Shown: piece by piece, positions 7,236 through 14,394 of the stretch
Numbering within the stretch: position 1 is the first letter of the stretch
How the letters are laid out: each line of letters begins with the position of its first letter
Virus record (IMG/VR): IMGVR_UViG_3300032285_001014
Location: 1-29,812 of that record
DNA from: a virus
Direction: 5' to 3' (one strand)
DNA length: 29,812 nucleotides
Notes under the pieces: generated by a model
What the model was told of the DNA's origin: nothing
What the model saw: the letters and a program-made list of their open reading frames with translations, nothing else
Databases searched by the model: none
Translations under genes and position numbers: made by a program

Positions 7236-8072
7236 ATGCAAAAAATTCAAAGTTATTTATATCCTAATAGAATAATCCTTATAGCCGATTTGGCAGGCTT
7301 TACTGTGGAGAACAAAATCGTGTACACTAGAACTGTGAAAATTTACCAAGGCGTCAATAATGTCATTGAATTTGACATTCAAAATGCCGATCAAAAGCGA
7401 ATAACCCTTGGAGGCGCAGGTCTTAACTCTTTAAAAGTATACGTTATGGACGGCTCAGGAAAGCAGTTGGCCACAAGCCCATATACCGTGACAGCAATGG
7501 ATCAATCGACTCATAAAGGACTAGCAACGGTTACAATTCCAAAAGCGGATATAAATGGCTTGATACCTCAGTTTCTAAAATACAGCGTAGTTGACAGCAC
7601 CAGCAATTCAGTACTTTATAACGACAGTAGATTTAGTGCTTTGGGCACAATGGAATTATTAGAAAACATTACTGGCACATCAAAAGAAGATATTGTCTAT
7701 GATAGATTCCAAGGCGAAATTAATTTCATGGGCAATGTTATCAATCATACTAGCGCAACACCTTGTAAATTCTATGAAGCAAGCCCAACAACTGTAATGA
7801 ACTTTACAGTATCTATGACTGGATTTATTGGCACATTGTATGTTGAAGCTACCGAAGATAGTACGATTAGTGTTGAAAGTTTTAGGGACGCAGATCGATT
7901 ACAATCGCATTCTTGGACTACTCCTTATACTGGAACTTATGTTTTCCCCAATGTGCCAGTTGACAAATACAACTATATGAGAGTCAGTTGGGTATATCCA
8001 AATATAAGCCCTTACAACTTTACAAATCCTAATCCTTACGGAACGGTTGATCAAGTTACCGTTAATCGTTGA
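7236..8072 (+). CDS. Putative virion/baseplate-associated structural protein, 278 aa
   Basis: The 278 residues are almost all beta-strand sequence with many T/S/N residues. The N-terminal part (KIYQGVNNVIEFDIQNADQK, then LKVYVMDGSGKQL) resembles the beta-sandwich found at the start of phage baseplate or receptor-binding proteins (BppU-like). The C-terminal part has two or three more sandwich-like segments (FYEASPTTVMNFTVSMTGF, GTLYVEATEDSTISVES). A late-type box upstream supports late expression. AAAGG precedes the start by about 10 bases. The structural call is moderate; the exact location in the virion is not known. Confidence 0.75.
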   Translation: MQKIQSYLYPNRIILIADLAGFTVENKIVYTRTVKIYQGVNNVIEFDIQNADQKRITLGGAGLNSLKVYVMDGSGKQLATSPYTVTAMDQSTHKGLATVTIPKADINGLIPQFLKYSVVDSTSNSVLYNDSRFSALGTMELLENITGTSKEDIVYDRFQGEINFMGNVINHTSATPCKFYEASPTTVMNFTVSMTGFIGTLYVEATEDSTISVESFRDADRLQSHSWTTPYTGTYVFPNVPVDKYNYMRVSWVYPNISPYNFTNPNPYGTVDQVTVNR

Positions 8073-8097
8073 TTTCTATCAAATAGTCTGTTATAAT
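8069..8097 (+). promoter_or_regulatory. Sigma70-type promoter for the primase gene
   Basis: TTGATT (8069-8074), a 17-nt spacer and a perfect TATAAT (8092-8097) sit right at the 3' end of the upstream gene. Transcription should start at about 8103-8104, at the primase ATG, so the message from this promoter would have little or no leader. Confidence 0.7.
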
Positions 8098-8102
8098 AAG
8101 GC

Positions 8103-9098
8103 ATGAGCCTAATTGCGGACACACTACTAACTTACTTACCCGGAAAACGAAAAACTACCCCTAGTGGGTGGATTAGTTTCAATGCGGTTTGTTGTAGTGA
8201 CGACAGAGGCCGTGGCGGATTTATTGTCAATGCCGGTGATGCTGTAAGCTATCATTGTTTCAATTGCGGATTTAAATGTAGTTGGCAACCGGGTAGACAC
8301 ATAAGCAAAAATATGAATAAGTTCATGCGGGATTTGAATATTCCGGATGATATTATTAGCCAACTTAGACTAGAAGCATTGCGTCTAGACAATAATAGCA
8401 CTACAGAAATTCGTAATGTAATTCCTAAATTCGATGCTAGAGCATTGCCAATGGATGCCCGTAGTTTTGAAGAGTGGCAAACTTTTCTCAAGCTAACTGA
8501 TGAGGATTACGAAGTACCTGCGGCATTTTATAATGTAGTAGAATACCTTGCTCGTCGGAGAATTGATCCGCTTGCTTATCCTTTTTATCATACTAACAAA
8601 ATAGGTTTTAATAATAGAATTATTATTCCGTTCTTGTACAAAGGTGAAATAGTTGGATGGACTGCCCGTGCTGTAAATGATGCTAAACCTAAATATTTGT
8701 CTGAGCAACAGCCTGGATATGTGTTTAATCTAGACAATCAAACAGACGATCGCGAGTTCGTGTTTGTTTGCGAAGGACCCTTCGATGCGCTAAGTATAGA
8801 TTCCTGTGCGTTACTAGGAGCAGAAATTAAAGACAGTCAGCATTGGTTGTTAAAACAACTAGGCAAGGAAATTGTGCTAGTACCTGACAGAGATGCGGCG
8901 GGAAAAGCAACATTAGAGCAAGCATTGGAATTGGGCTGGAGTGTTAGTATGCCCGATTGGCCAGAAGATGTCAAAGATGTAAATGACGCAGTGATTAAAT
9001 TAGGAAAGCTAGCCACTTTGTGGTTAATTGTTAGTGCTAAAGAATCTAACAATCTTAAAATACAACTTAGAGCAAAAAAATGGTTCCAGGAACAGTAA
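8103..9098 (+). CDS. 61: DNA primase, T4 gp61-like
   Basis: This 331-residue protein has the size of T4 gp61 (342 aa). The N-terminal zinc-binding domain shows CC at 30-31 and C52-x2-C55 (YHCFNCGF). The TOPRIM catalytic domain shows FVCEGPFDAL (E224, G225) and the acidic pair PDRDAAGK (D262, D264). It synthesises RNA primers for lagging-strand replication and acts with the gp41 helicase, which is encoded two genes downstream. A sigma70-type promoter ends five bases before the ATG. It overlaps the next small gene by 19 bases. Confidence 0.95.
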   Translation: MSLIADTLLTYLPGKRKTTPSGWISFNAVCCSDDRGRGGFIVNAGDAVSYHCFNCGFKCSWQPGRHISKNMNKFMRDLNIPDDIISQLRLEALRLDNNSTTEIRNVIPKFDARALPMDARSFEEWQTFLKLTDEDYEVPAAFYNVVEYLARRRIDPLAYPFYHTNKIGFNNRIIIPFLYKGEIVGWTARAVNDAKPKYLSEQQPGYVFNLDNQTDDREFVFVCEGPFDALSIDSCALLGAEIKDSQHWLLKQLGKEIVLVPDRDAAGKATLEQALELGWSVSMPDWPEDVKDVNDAVIKLGKLATLWLIVSAKESNNLKIQLRAKKWFQEQ

Positions 9099-9298
9099 AA
9101 ATACCAAAACATGGCGGGCCAGACGGGCAAGGATTGCCTGCTGAAGTTATTGACGAACTAATTGATATTATTAAAAACGGTTTGTTCACTGAACAACAAA
9201 TCAATCAAGCAGTAGAACTTTGCTTGAGTGCAAGCACACAACAACAATGGAACGAAGTATATGCTCCGTTGTTAATTAAAGAATTAAAGGAAGATTAA
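9080..9298 (+). CDS. Small phage protein between primase and helicase, unknown
   Basis: A 72-residue protein starts inside the primase gene and ends exactly one base before gp41. The sequence is helical after residue 20 (VIDELIDIIKNGLFTEQQIN) and acidic at the C-terminus (LIKELKED). Its location between gp61 and gp41 makes a replisome accessory role attractive, but there is no family evidence. Confidence 0.75.
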   Translation: MVPGTVKIPKHGGPDGQGLPAEVIDELIDIIKNGLFTEQQINQAVELCLSASTQQQWNEVYAPLLIKELKED

Positions 9299-10735
9299 AT
9301 GGCGCAAAATATAAATTATGGGTTTGATGTACAAAAATTATATTTGGAGATGATGCTGAGTGATGCGGAAACATTTGTGCGTTGTCAAAGTATTTTTGAC
9401 CACACATTGTTTGATCGCAAGCTACAGGACCCAGCAGACTTTATCAACAAGTATGTTGAGCAGTACAGCGTACTACCTACATTTGACATTGTAAATGCGT
9501 CTGTTGGCGGTAATTTAAAGCCGCCAGAAGGTGTCAAAGAAAACAACTATGATTGGCTCTTAAATGACTTTGAAACATTTATTAGACACAAAGGACTTGA
9601 GAGAGCTATTCTTGAAAGTGCCGACTTGTTAGAAAAGGGCGAGTATGGTCCAGTTGAAGAAAAGATTAAAAAAGCGGTACAAATCGGTTTACAACGGGAC
9701 ATGGGTACAGATTATTTCGAAGACCCAAGAGCACGTCTAGCACGTATTAAGGATAAAAATGGACAAATTTCGACAGGTTGGAAAAGCATTGATGACAAGT
9801 TATATGGAGGCTTTAACCGTGGCGAGCTTAACATTTGGGCGGGCGGTTCTGGTGCTGGTAAATCCTTATTTTTGGCTAATCTTGGTGTCAATTACGCTCT
9901 TGCTGGACTGAACGTTTTATACCTAACACTCGAACTTAGCGAGGACTTAGTCTGTATGCGTATTGACGCAATGACCACTGGTATCCCTACAAGAGAGATT
10001 TTCAAGAGCATTGACGACGTTGAAATGAAGGTCAAGATGATTGGTAAAAAGTCGGGAAATTTACAGGTAAAATACATGCCGAGTGGTAAAACTGCCAACG
10101 ACATTCGTGCTTACATGAAAGAGTATGAAGTTAAACTTGGACACAAGATTGACGTGTTACTAGTTGACTATATGGACTTGATCATGCCATTGAGCAAGCG
10201 TATTAGTGCTGAAAACTTGTTTGTAAAAGACAAGTATGTCAGTGAAGAATTGCGAAATTTGGCGGTAGAAAAGAACTGTGTGTTCGTAACTGCGGCACAG
10301 TTGAATCGCGGTGCTGTTGAAGAAGTCGAGTTTGACCACAGTCATATTTCAGGCGGACTTTCCAAGATTCAGACAGCGGATAACGTGTTTGGTATCTTTA
10401 CAAGTCGTGCTATGCGTGAGCGTGGACGTTATCAAATTCAGCTGATGAAGACACGTTCTAGTAGCGGTGTTGGTATGAAGATTGATTTGGACTTTAATGT
10501 GGACACACTACGTATCAGCGACTTGGATGAGCAAGATAGCTATGGAAATAATAATACACCAAGTGCTGGTTCGAGTTTATTGAACAGCATTAAACAAAGG
10601 CAAACTGTTAATCCTAGTACCGGAGAAATTAGTCCTGTAGATGGTGTGGCTATTCCAAAAATCAAAGGTGCCCAAGTGGAAAGTACCAAGTTGAGAGAGT
10701 TGTTGAATAACTTGCCAGGCGATGACCTAGTGTAA
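9299..10735 (+). CDS. 41: Replicative DNA helicase, T4 gp41-like (DnaB family)
   Basis: The 478-residue protein has a helical N-terminal domain and a RecA-type motor: Walker A GGSGAGKS (182-189), a LTLELS segment (209-214) with the catalytic glutamate, Walker B VLLVDYMDL (286-294), AAQLNRGA and an ISGGLSKIQTADNVFGI sensor region. T4 gp41 is 475 residues. It forms the hexameric 5'-3' helicase at the fork and binds the gp61 primase. AAGGAAG precedes the ATG, which directly follows the TAA of the 72-aa gene. Confidence 0.97.
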   Translation: MAQNINYGFDVQKLYLEMMLSDAETFVRCQSIFDHTLFDRKLQDPADFINKYVEQYSVLPTFDIVNASVGGNLKPPEGVKENNYDWLLNDFETFIRHKGLERAILESADLLEKGEYGPVEEKIKKAVQIGLQRDMGTDYFEDPRARLARIKDKNGQISTGWKSIDDKLYGGFNRGELNIWAGGSGAGKSLFLANLGVNYALAGLNVLYLTLELSEDLVCMRIDAMTTGIPTREIFKSIDDVEMKVKMIGKKSGNLQVKYMPSGKTANDIRAYMKEYEVKLGHKIDVLLVDYMDLIMPLSKRISAENLFVKDKYVSEELRNLAVEKNCVFVTAAQLNRGAVEEVEFDHSHISGGLSKIQTADNVFGIFTSRAMRERGRYQIQLMKTRSSSGVGMKIDLDFNVDTLRISDLDEQDSYGNNNTPSAGSSLLNSIKQRQTVNPSTGEISPVDGVAIPKIKGAQVESTKLRELLNNLPGDDLV

Positions 10736-10766
10736 TCTTATTGGTACTTACTTTTTGTAATAATCT

Positions 10767-10774
10767 AATAAATA
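10767..10774 (+). promoter_or_regulatory. T4-late-like promoter box AATAAATA
   Basis: TAATAAATA followed by C lies between gp41 and the next gene, about 27 bases upstream of its ATG at 10801. It differs from TATAAATA at the first base. Whether it acts as a late promoter is inference from similarity and repeated use ahead of neighbouring late genes. Confidence 0.5.
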
Positions 10775-10800
10775 CGCATATAACATCAAGGTAGCGAGCC

Positions 10801-11244
10801 ATGGAATTACACCACATCAGAGACATCACAGACCCACTAGTCAGAATTATCAAGGACGACCCAGTTCGTCCACATATTCCACTTGAACAGAGAATCAACG
10901 ATGCCGCAGAAATTTTAATCCTTAAAGCAGGAGAAGAAATCCTAGCGGCCACTTGTATGCAATGGCTTAAAGAAGTTCCAGAATCTGAAGAAGATTTAGT
11001 TAGCATGAGCAAGGACAAAGAAGTCGCAGTATTTTATACTATCTGGAGTTATAGTCCTGGAGCAGGCGCAACTTTACTTAGACAAGCGGCAGAATGGCTC
11101 AAAGCAGACTACAAAGACTTGCGAGGTATTGTAACTTTGAGTCCACAGACACCTATGGCACAGCGTTTTCACTTGAAAAACGGCGCTAAAGTGCGCAAAA
11201 CAAACGCCAGTACGGTTAACTACGAGTATTATTTTAAAGAATAA
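10801..11244 (+). CDS. GNAT-like acetyltransferase-type protein, 147 aa
   Basis: The length and the order of elements suggest a GNAT fold. After an N-terminal helix/strand region there is a central strand pair (EILAATCMQWLKEVP and DKEVAVFYTIWSY), then a glycine-containing loop and helix (SPGAGATLLRQAAEWLKA, the acetyl-CoA-binding position), then a strand (LRGIVTLSP) and the helix/strand AQRFHLKNGAKV, where GNATs often have F-x3-GF. The canonical Q/R-x2-G-x-G/A motif is not exact, so substrate and activity are uncertain. A late-like box lies upstream. Confidence 0.7.
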   Translation: MELHHIRDITDPLVRIIKDDPVRPHIPLEQRINDAAEILILKAGEEILAATCMQWLKEVPESEEDLVSMSKDKEVAVFYTIWSYSPGAGATLLRQAAEWLKADYKDLRGIVTLSPQTPMAQRFHLKNGAKVRKTNASTVNYEYYFKE

Positions 11245-11250
11245 GAAAAC

Positions 11251-11258
11251 GGTAAATA
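11251..11258 (+). promoter_or_regulatory. Possible late promoter box GGTAAATA
   Basis: GGTAAATAC occurs 22 bases before the ATG at 11280. It retains the TAAATA core of the other boxes and has the same distance to its gene as the box at 7207. The GG in front weakens it. Confidence 0.4.
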
Positions 11259-11279
11259 CTAGTCATAAGGACTAGAATA

Positions 11280-12728
11280 ATGAGCCGTAGTGTACATTCC
11301 GTAAAACTAAACCCATACCATTCATCACAACTTAGTAGCCTAACCTATAGTTTGGGGGACGTTGTATTTGACCAAGATAACCTTACACTCCGTGTAATGG
11401 ATGGTAATACCTTTGGCGGTTCCACTTTAGCTAATCAAAGCTGGACTACCAGTTATATAAATCAAGTATTTTCACAAGCTGTTATTACTGTTGGAAATAC
11501 TACAAATACCAGCGGAGCATACCCTAGCGGAGCATTGAGAATTGCTGGCGGATTAAGTGTTAAAAAAGACACTTATATGGATGGCGCTCTTACAGTTAAC
11601 GGCGCTCTTAATGCTACAGTTTCAACTAGCGCACAACCAAATATTACTAGTTTAGGAACGCTAACTAGTTTAACTAGCCAGGGCAAGATTATCATTACCG
11701 ATAATACAGCCACTACACAATTAGGTCAAGGTGCTTTACAAGTCAGCGGCGGCGCAAGTATTGCCGGCAATTTATATGTTGGTGGCACACTAAATCTAAC
11801 AGGTAGCCAATTAGATATTGATAGTGCTACATTTAGTAATGGCGTAACTATCAGTGGTTCTACTACTCCTGCTACCGAATATTTTACGATCACAGACGGA
11901 GCAGTAAGTCCGACAACTACATTTAGAGTAGATACTGCTAACGGCAATTTAGTTACAAACGGATCAATAACTGCTTCAAGTTTTGTTGGGGGTGTTGCTA
12001 CAATTAGCGATACTGCCCCAGCATTAACAGCAAGCGGATCTTTGTGGTTTAGTTCAGTAACTGGCGGATTATATTTAAAATATACAAGTGGCGAATGGGT
12101 ACAAGTTTACAATCCGGGCGGTGGTACAAGTTCTGGATCAAGTTCATATGTATTACCAACTGCTACCGCAAAAACAATAGGCGGTGTCAGGGTCGATGGA
12201 ACAACCGTTACTATTACTCCTACTGGAATTATTACAGCGGCGCTTCCAACTGCGGTAAGTCAACTTACTAACGATTCAGGATATGTTACAAGTTCGTCAC
12301 TTACTTCATATGCTCCACTAGCTAATCCTCAATTCACAGGAACTGTGAATATTATTGGTACTACAGTATTACAACAAACTATAGAAAGATTTTCCTCAGC
12401 AACTATTATTTCTAATTCGGTTTTATTGGATTTTACCGCCGGAGCAATATTTTATTTAGGTTCCAATTCTTCAAATATCACAGCAAACTTTACTAATGTT
12501 CCTACAGCTCCCGGGCAAACAATGAGTGTAACACTAGTTATATCTCAAACTGGTACAGCTTATATTCCAAGTGCAATTAATATCAATGCTAGTAGTCAGC
12601 AAATCTTATGGCAGGGAGGTTCTGCTCCATCTGGTAACGCTAATAAAACTGATGTTGTGAGCTTTACTTTTATATGTACAACTTTTAGCACATATACCGT
12701 TCTCGGAACGTTATCAACATACGGATAA
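11280..12728 (+). CDS. Tail-fibre-like structural protein, 482 aa
   Basis: The sequence is rich in S, T, G and N and poor in charged residues, typical of trimeric beta-helical fibre shafts. Repeat-like phrases such as QPNITSLGTLTSLTSQG and VTISGSTTPATEYFTITDG occur, and a short segment TASGSLWFSSVTGGLYLKY resembles modules that carry a tryptophan before a receptor-facing tip. The C-terminal part (residues about 370-480) is a different beta domain (TIERFSSATIISNSVLLDFT onward). AAGGA lies 9 bases before the ATG. Receptor or shaft function is inferred; no catalytic motif is seen. Confidence 0.85.
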   Translation: MSRSVHSVKLNPYHSSQLSSLTYSLGDVVFDQDNLTLRVMDGNTFGGSTLANQSWTTSYINQVFSQAVITVGNTTNTSGAYPSGALRIAGGLSVKKDTYMDGALTVNGALNATVSTSAQPNITSLGTLTSLTSQGKIIITDNTATTQLGQGALQVSGGASIAGNLYVGGTLNLTGSQLDIDSATFSNGVTISGSTTPATEYFTITDGAVSPTTTFRVDTANGNLVTNGSITASSFVGGVATISDTAPALTASGSLWFSSVTGGLYLKYTSGEWVQVYNPGGGTSSGSSSYVLPTATAKTIGGVRVDGTTVTITPTGIITAALPTAVSQLTNDSGYVTSSSLTSYAPLANPQFTGTVNIIGTTVLQQTIERFSSATIISNSVLLDFTAGAIFYLGSNSSNITANFTNVPTAPGQTMSVTLVISQTGTAYIPSAININASSQQILWQGGSAPSGNANKTDVVSFTFICTTFSTYTVLGTLSTYG

Positions 12729-12734
12729 TATATA

Positions 12735-12992
12735 ATGGCATTAACATTTCCTTCATCACCTTCAAATGGACAAGTATACACATCCGGAACTTCTTCGTGG
12801 CGCTGGGATGGTGTATCTTGGAATGTAGTATCTGCGGCTGGATCAATTCCTAGTTTTTCAATAGACACAGACGGCGGAACTGTAGCAGTTACCCAAGATG
12901 CTTTTGGCGTAGAAAATGACGGCACTATACAAATAGTTGACTGTATGACTCCAGGCGCAGTACAAACAAATGATCTAGGAGCACTTCCTTAA
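12735..12992 (+). CDS. Small virion protein with FPSSPSNGQ/WRWDGVSW motif
   Basis: The 85-residue product starts MALTFPSSPSNGQVYTSG and continues with SWRWDGVSW. This phrase is common in phage tail and virion proteins, where it forms a small beta hairpin-type module. The remainder (SFSIDTDGGTVAVTQDAFG) is beta-rich and unassigned. It follows the fibre gene by 6 bases, and no strong ribosome-binding site is visible, so translation may be coupled. Confidence 0.75.
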   Translation: MALTFPSSPSNGQVYTSGTSSWRWDGVSWNVVSAAGSIPSFSIDTDGGTVAVTQDAFGVENDGTIQIVDCMTPGAVQTNDLGALP

Positions 12993-13003
12993 CCACTATT
13001 TTT

Positions 13004-13011
13004 AATAAATA
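13004..13011 (+). promoter_or_regulatory. T4-late-like promoter box AATAAATA
   Basis: TTTAATAAATATAG lies 27 bases ahead of the ATG at 13038, the same arrangement as the box at 10767. Confidence 0.5.
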
Positions 13012-13037
13012 TAGTAACCAATTAGGATCGAGAAAAC

Positions 13038-13610
13038 ATGCCATTACAGCTTCAACTTAGACGTGGTACATCAACACAAAACGATGCATTTACCGGTGCT
13101 GTGGGTGAAATTACCGTTGACACAACTAACCGCACCATCAGAGTACACGATAATTCGACTGCTGGCGGTTCTGCTTTAGTTAGTGTAAGCTCTACCCAAA
13201 CATTAACAAATAAAACACTAACTAGCCCTACAATCGGTGGCCATGCTACTATAGAAGGACAACTACTAACAGGTGTCACTGGTACTGGTAATTTAGTATT
13301 AAGTGCTAGCCCTACATTTACCGGGCATATCACATTAGAAGGCGCAACATTAACTGGAAAAACTGGTACTGGTAATTTAGTACTAGCAAGCTCTCCTTCA
13401 CTATCTGCCCCAACAATTACAACATCATTAACTTACGGCGGAATTACATTAAGTAATGCCGTAACAGGTACTGGAAACATGGTATTGTCAGCCGCGCCAG
13501 CATTAACAGGCACAACTACAGCAGTTAATTTAACAGTTTCAGGAACATTACGAGTTGGCGCAGTTGAAATTAAATCACTAGCAATAGCTATGGCAACAGC
13601 GTTGTCTTAA
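13038..13610 (+). CDS. Tail-fibre protein with Mtd-like N-terminal domain, 190 aa
   Basis: Residues 1-50 (LQLRRGTSTQNDAFTGAVGE, then ITVDTTNRTIRVHDNSTAGG) match the N-terminal attachment domain seen in major-tropism-determinant-type fibre proteins. The middle contains three copies of a TGTGN[LM]VLS[AS] phrase, two of them encoded by an identical 21-nt repeat at 13278-13298 and 13362-13382. The C-terminus is GTL-x-VG-x3-IKSLA-x-AM, shared with the next gene. It is probably a short fibre or adaptor fixed to the virion by its N-terminus. Confidence 0.85.
   Translation: MPLQLQLRRGTSTQNDAFTGAVGEITVDTTNRTIRVHDNSTAGGSALVSVSSTQTLTNKTLTSPTIGGHATIEGQLLTGVTGTGNLVLSASPTFTGHITLEGATLTGKTGTGNLVLASSPSLSAPTITTSLTYGGITLSNAVTGTGNMVLSAAPALTGTTTAVNLTVSGTLRVGAVEIKSLAIAMATALS
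13278..13382 (+). repeat. Two identical 21-nt direct repeats in the fibre gene
   Basis: The 21-nt unit at 13278-13298 recurs unchanged at 13362-13382, 84 bases (28 codons) later and in the same frame; a diverged third copy lies near 13466. The unit encodes the TGTGNLV phrase. In-frame spacing would allow fibre length change by recombination without frameshift. Confidence 0.85.
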
Positions 13611-13622
13611 TCGAGGATATAA

Positions 13623-14372
13623 ATGACGGTCGTTTTTAAATTAAGAAGAGACACATCGTCTAACTGGACTAACATAAATCCAACGTTAGCTCTAGGAGAG
13701 CCAGGTGTCGAAACCGATACGCACCGTACAAAATATGGTGACGGTTTTTCTGCTTGGCGTGATTTATCCTATTCTACAGTAGCATTTCCAGATACAGTAG
13801 CCAACGCAGGAACAGCATTAAACATATCCGGCGGCTTGGCCAATAAGATTGTTTATCAAGTGGGCCCAGGAACAACAGGATTTATACCGGCGCCTGCGCC
13901 TAGCACCACTGCTTATCTAACATATACTGGTACAGCATTTGGTTGGAGTACAACGATTCCAACTAGTGCGTTAAGTGGAAATATATCAACAAACTCATTA
14001 TCTGGTGTAAATCTGCCTAGTGCTATTGTTACAAGTAGTTTGACCAGTGTAGGAACTTTGGTAAACTTAACAGTTACAAATACTATTACAGGCAGTATCA
14101 CAGGAAACGCCGGAACAGCAACAACTTTAGCAACGCCTAGAGCAATCAACGGTATTAATTTTGATGGTAGTTCAGCTATAACCATAGCTGCAGCAGCCGG
14201 CACACTAACTGGCGCTACATTGGCTAGTAATGTACTAAACAGCAGTTTAACCAGTGTTGGTACACTAACTTCATTAAATGTCAGCGGAAATTCAGTGGTA
14301 GCGGGGACATTAAAGGTAGGCGGGTTAAATATTAAATCGTTAGCAGTGGCTATGGGCGCCGCTCTGGCATAA
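13623..14372 (+). CDS. Tail-fibre protein with Mtd-like N-terminus, 249 aa
   Basis: The first 55 residues (VVFKLRRDTSSNWTNINPTL, then LGEPGVETDTHRTKYGDG) form the same kind of attachment domain as in the preceding gene, in the variant typical of marine phage fibres. The shaft carries repeats of the form SSLTSVGTL-x2-L-x-V at two places, similar to a phrase in the 482-aa fibre. The last 23 residues repeat the GTL-x-VG-x3-IKSLA-x-AM tail of the 190-aa protein. GAGGA precedes the ATG by 8 bases. Confidence 0.85.
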   Translation: MTVVFKLRRDTSSNWTNINPTLALGEPGVETDTHRTKYGDGFSAWRDLSYSTVAFPDTVANAGTALNISGGLANKIVYQVGPGTTGFIPAPAPSTTAYLTYTGTAFGWSTTIPTSALSGNISTNSLSGVNLPSAIVTSSLTSVGTLVNLTVTNTITGSITGNAGTATTLATPRAINGINFDGSSAITIAAAAGTLTGATLASNVLNSSLTSVGTLTSLNVSGNSVVAGTLKVGGLNIKSLAVAMGAALA

Positions 14373-14375
14373 ATA
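14368..14375 (+). promoter_or_regulatory. T4-late-like promoter box CATAAATA
   Basis: CATAAATATA overlaps the stop codon of the fibre gene (TAA 14370-14372) and lies 20 bases before the ATG at 14395. The following GGAG is the ribosome-binding site of the 1446-aa gene. Confidence 0.55.
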
Positions 14376-14394
14376 TACGATAACGGAGAATTAA

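Noticed and set aside
12735-14372. Diversity-generating retroelement, suspected from Mtd-like fibre N-termini
   Set aside because: Only the attachment-type N-terminus is present; no C-type lectin variable tip, template repeat or reverse transcriptase is seen in the window.
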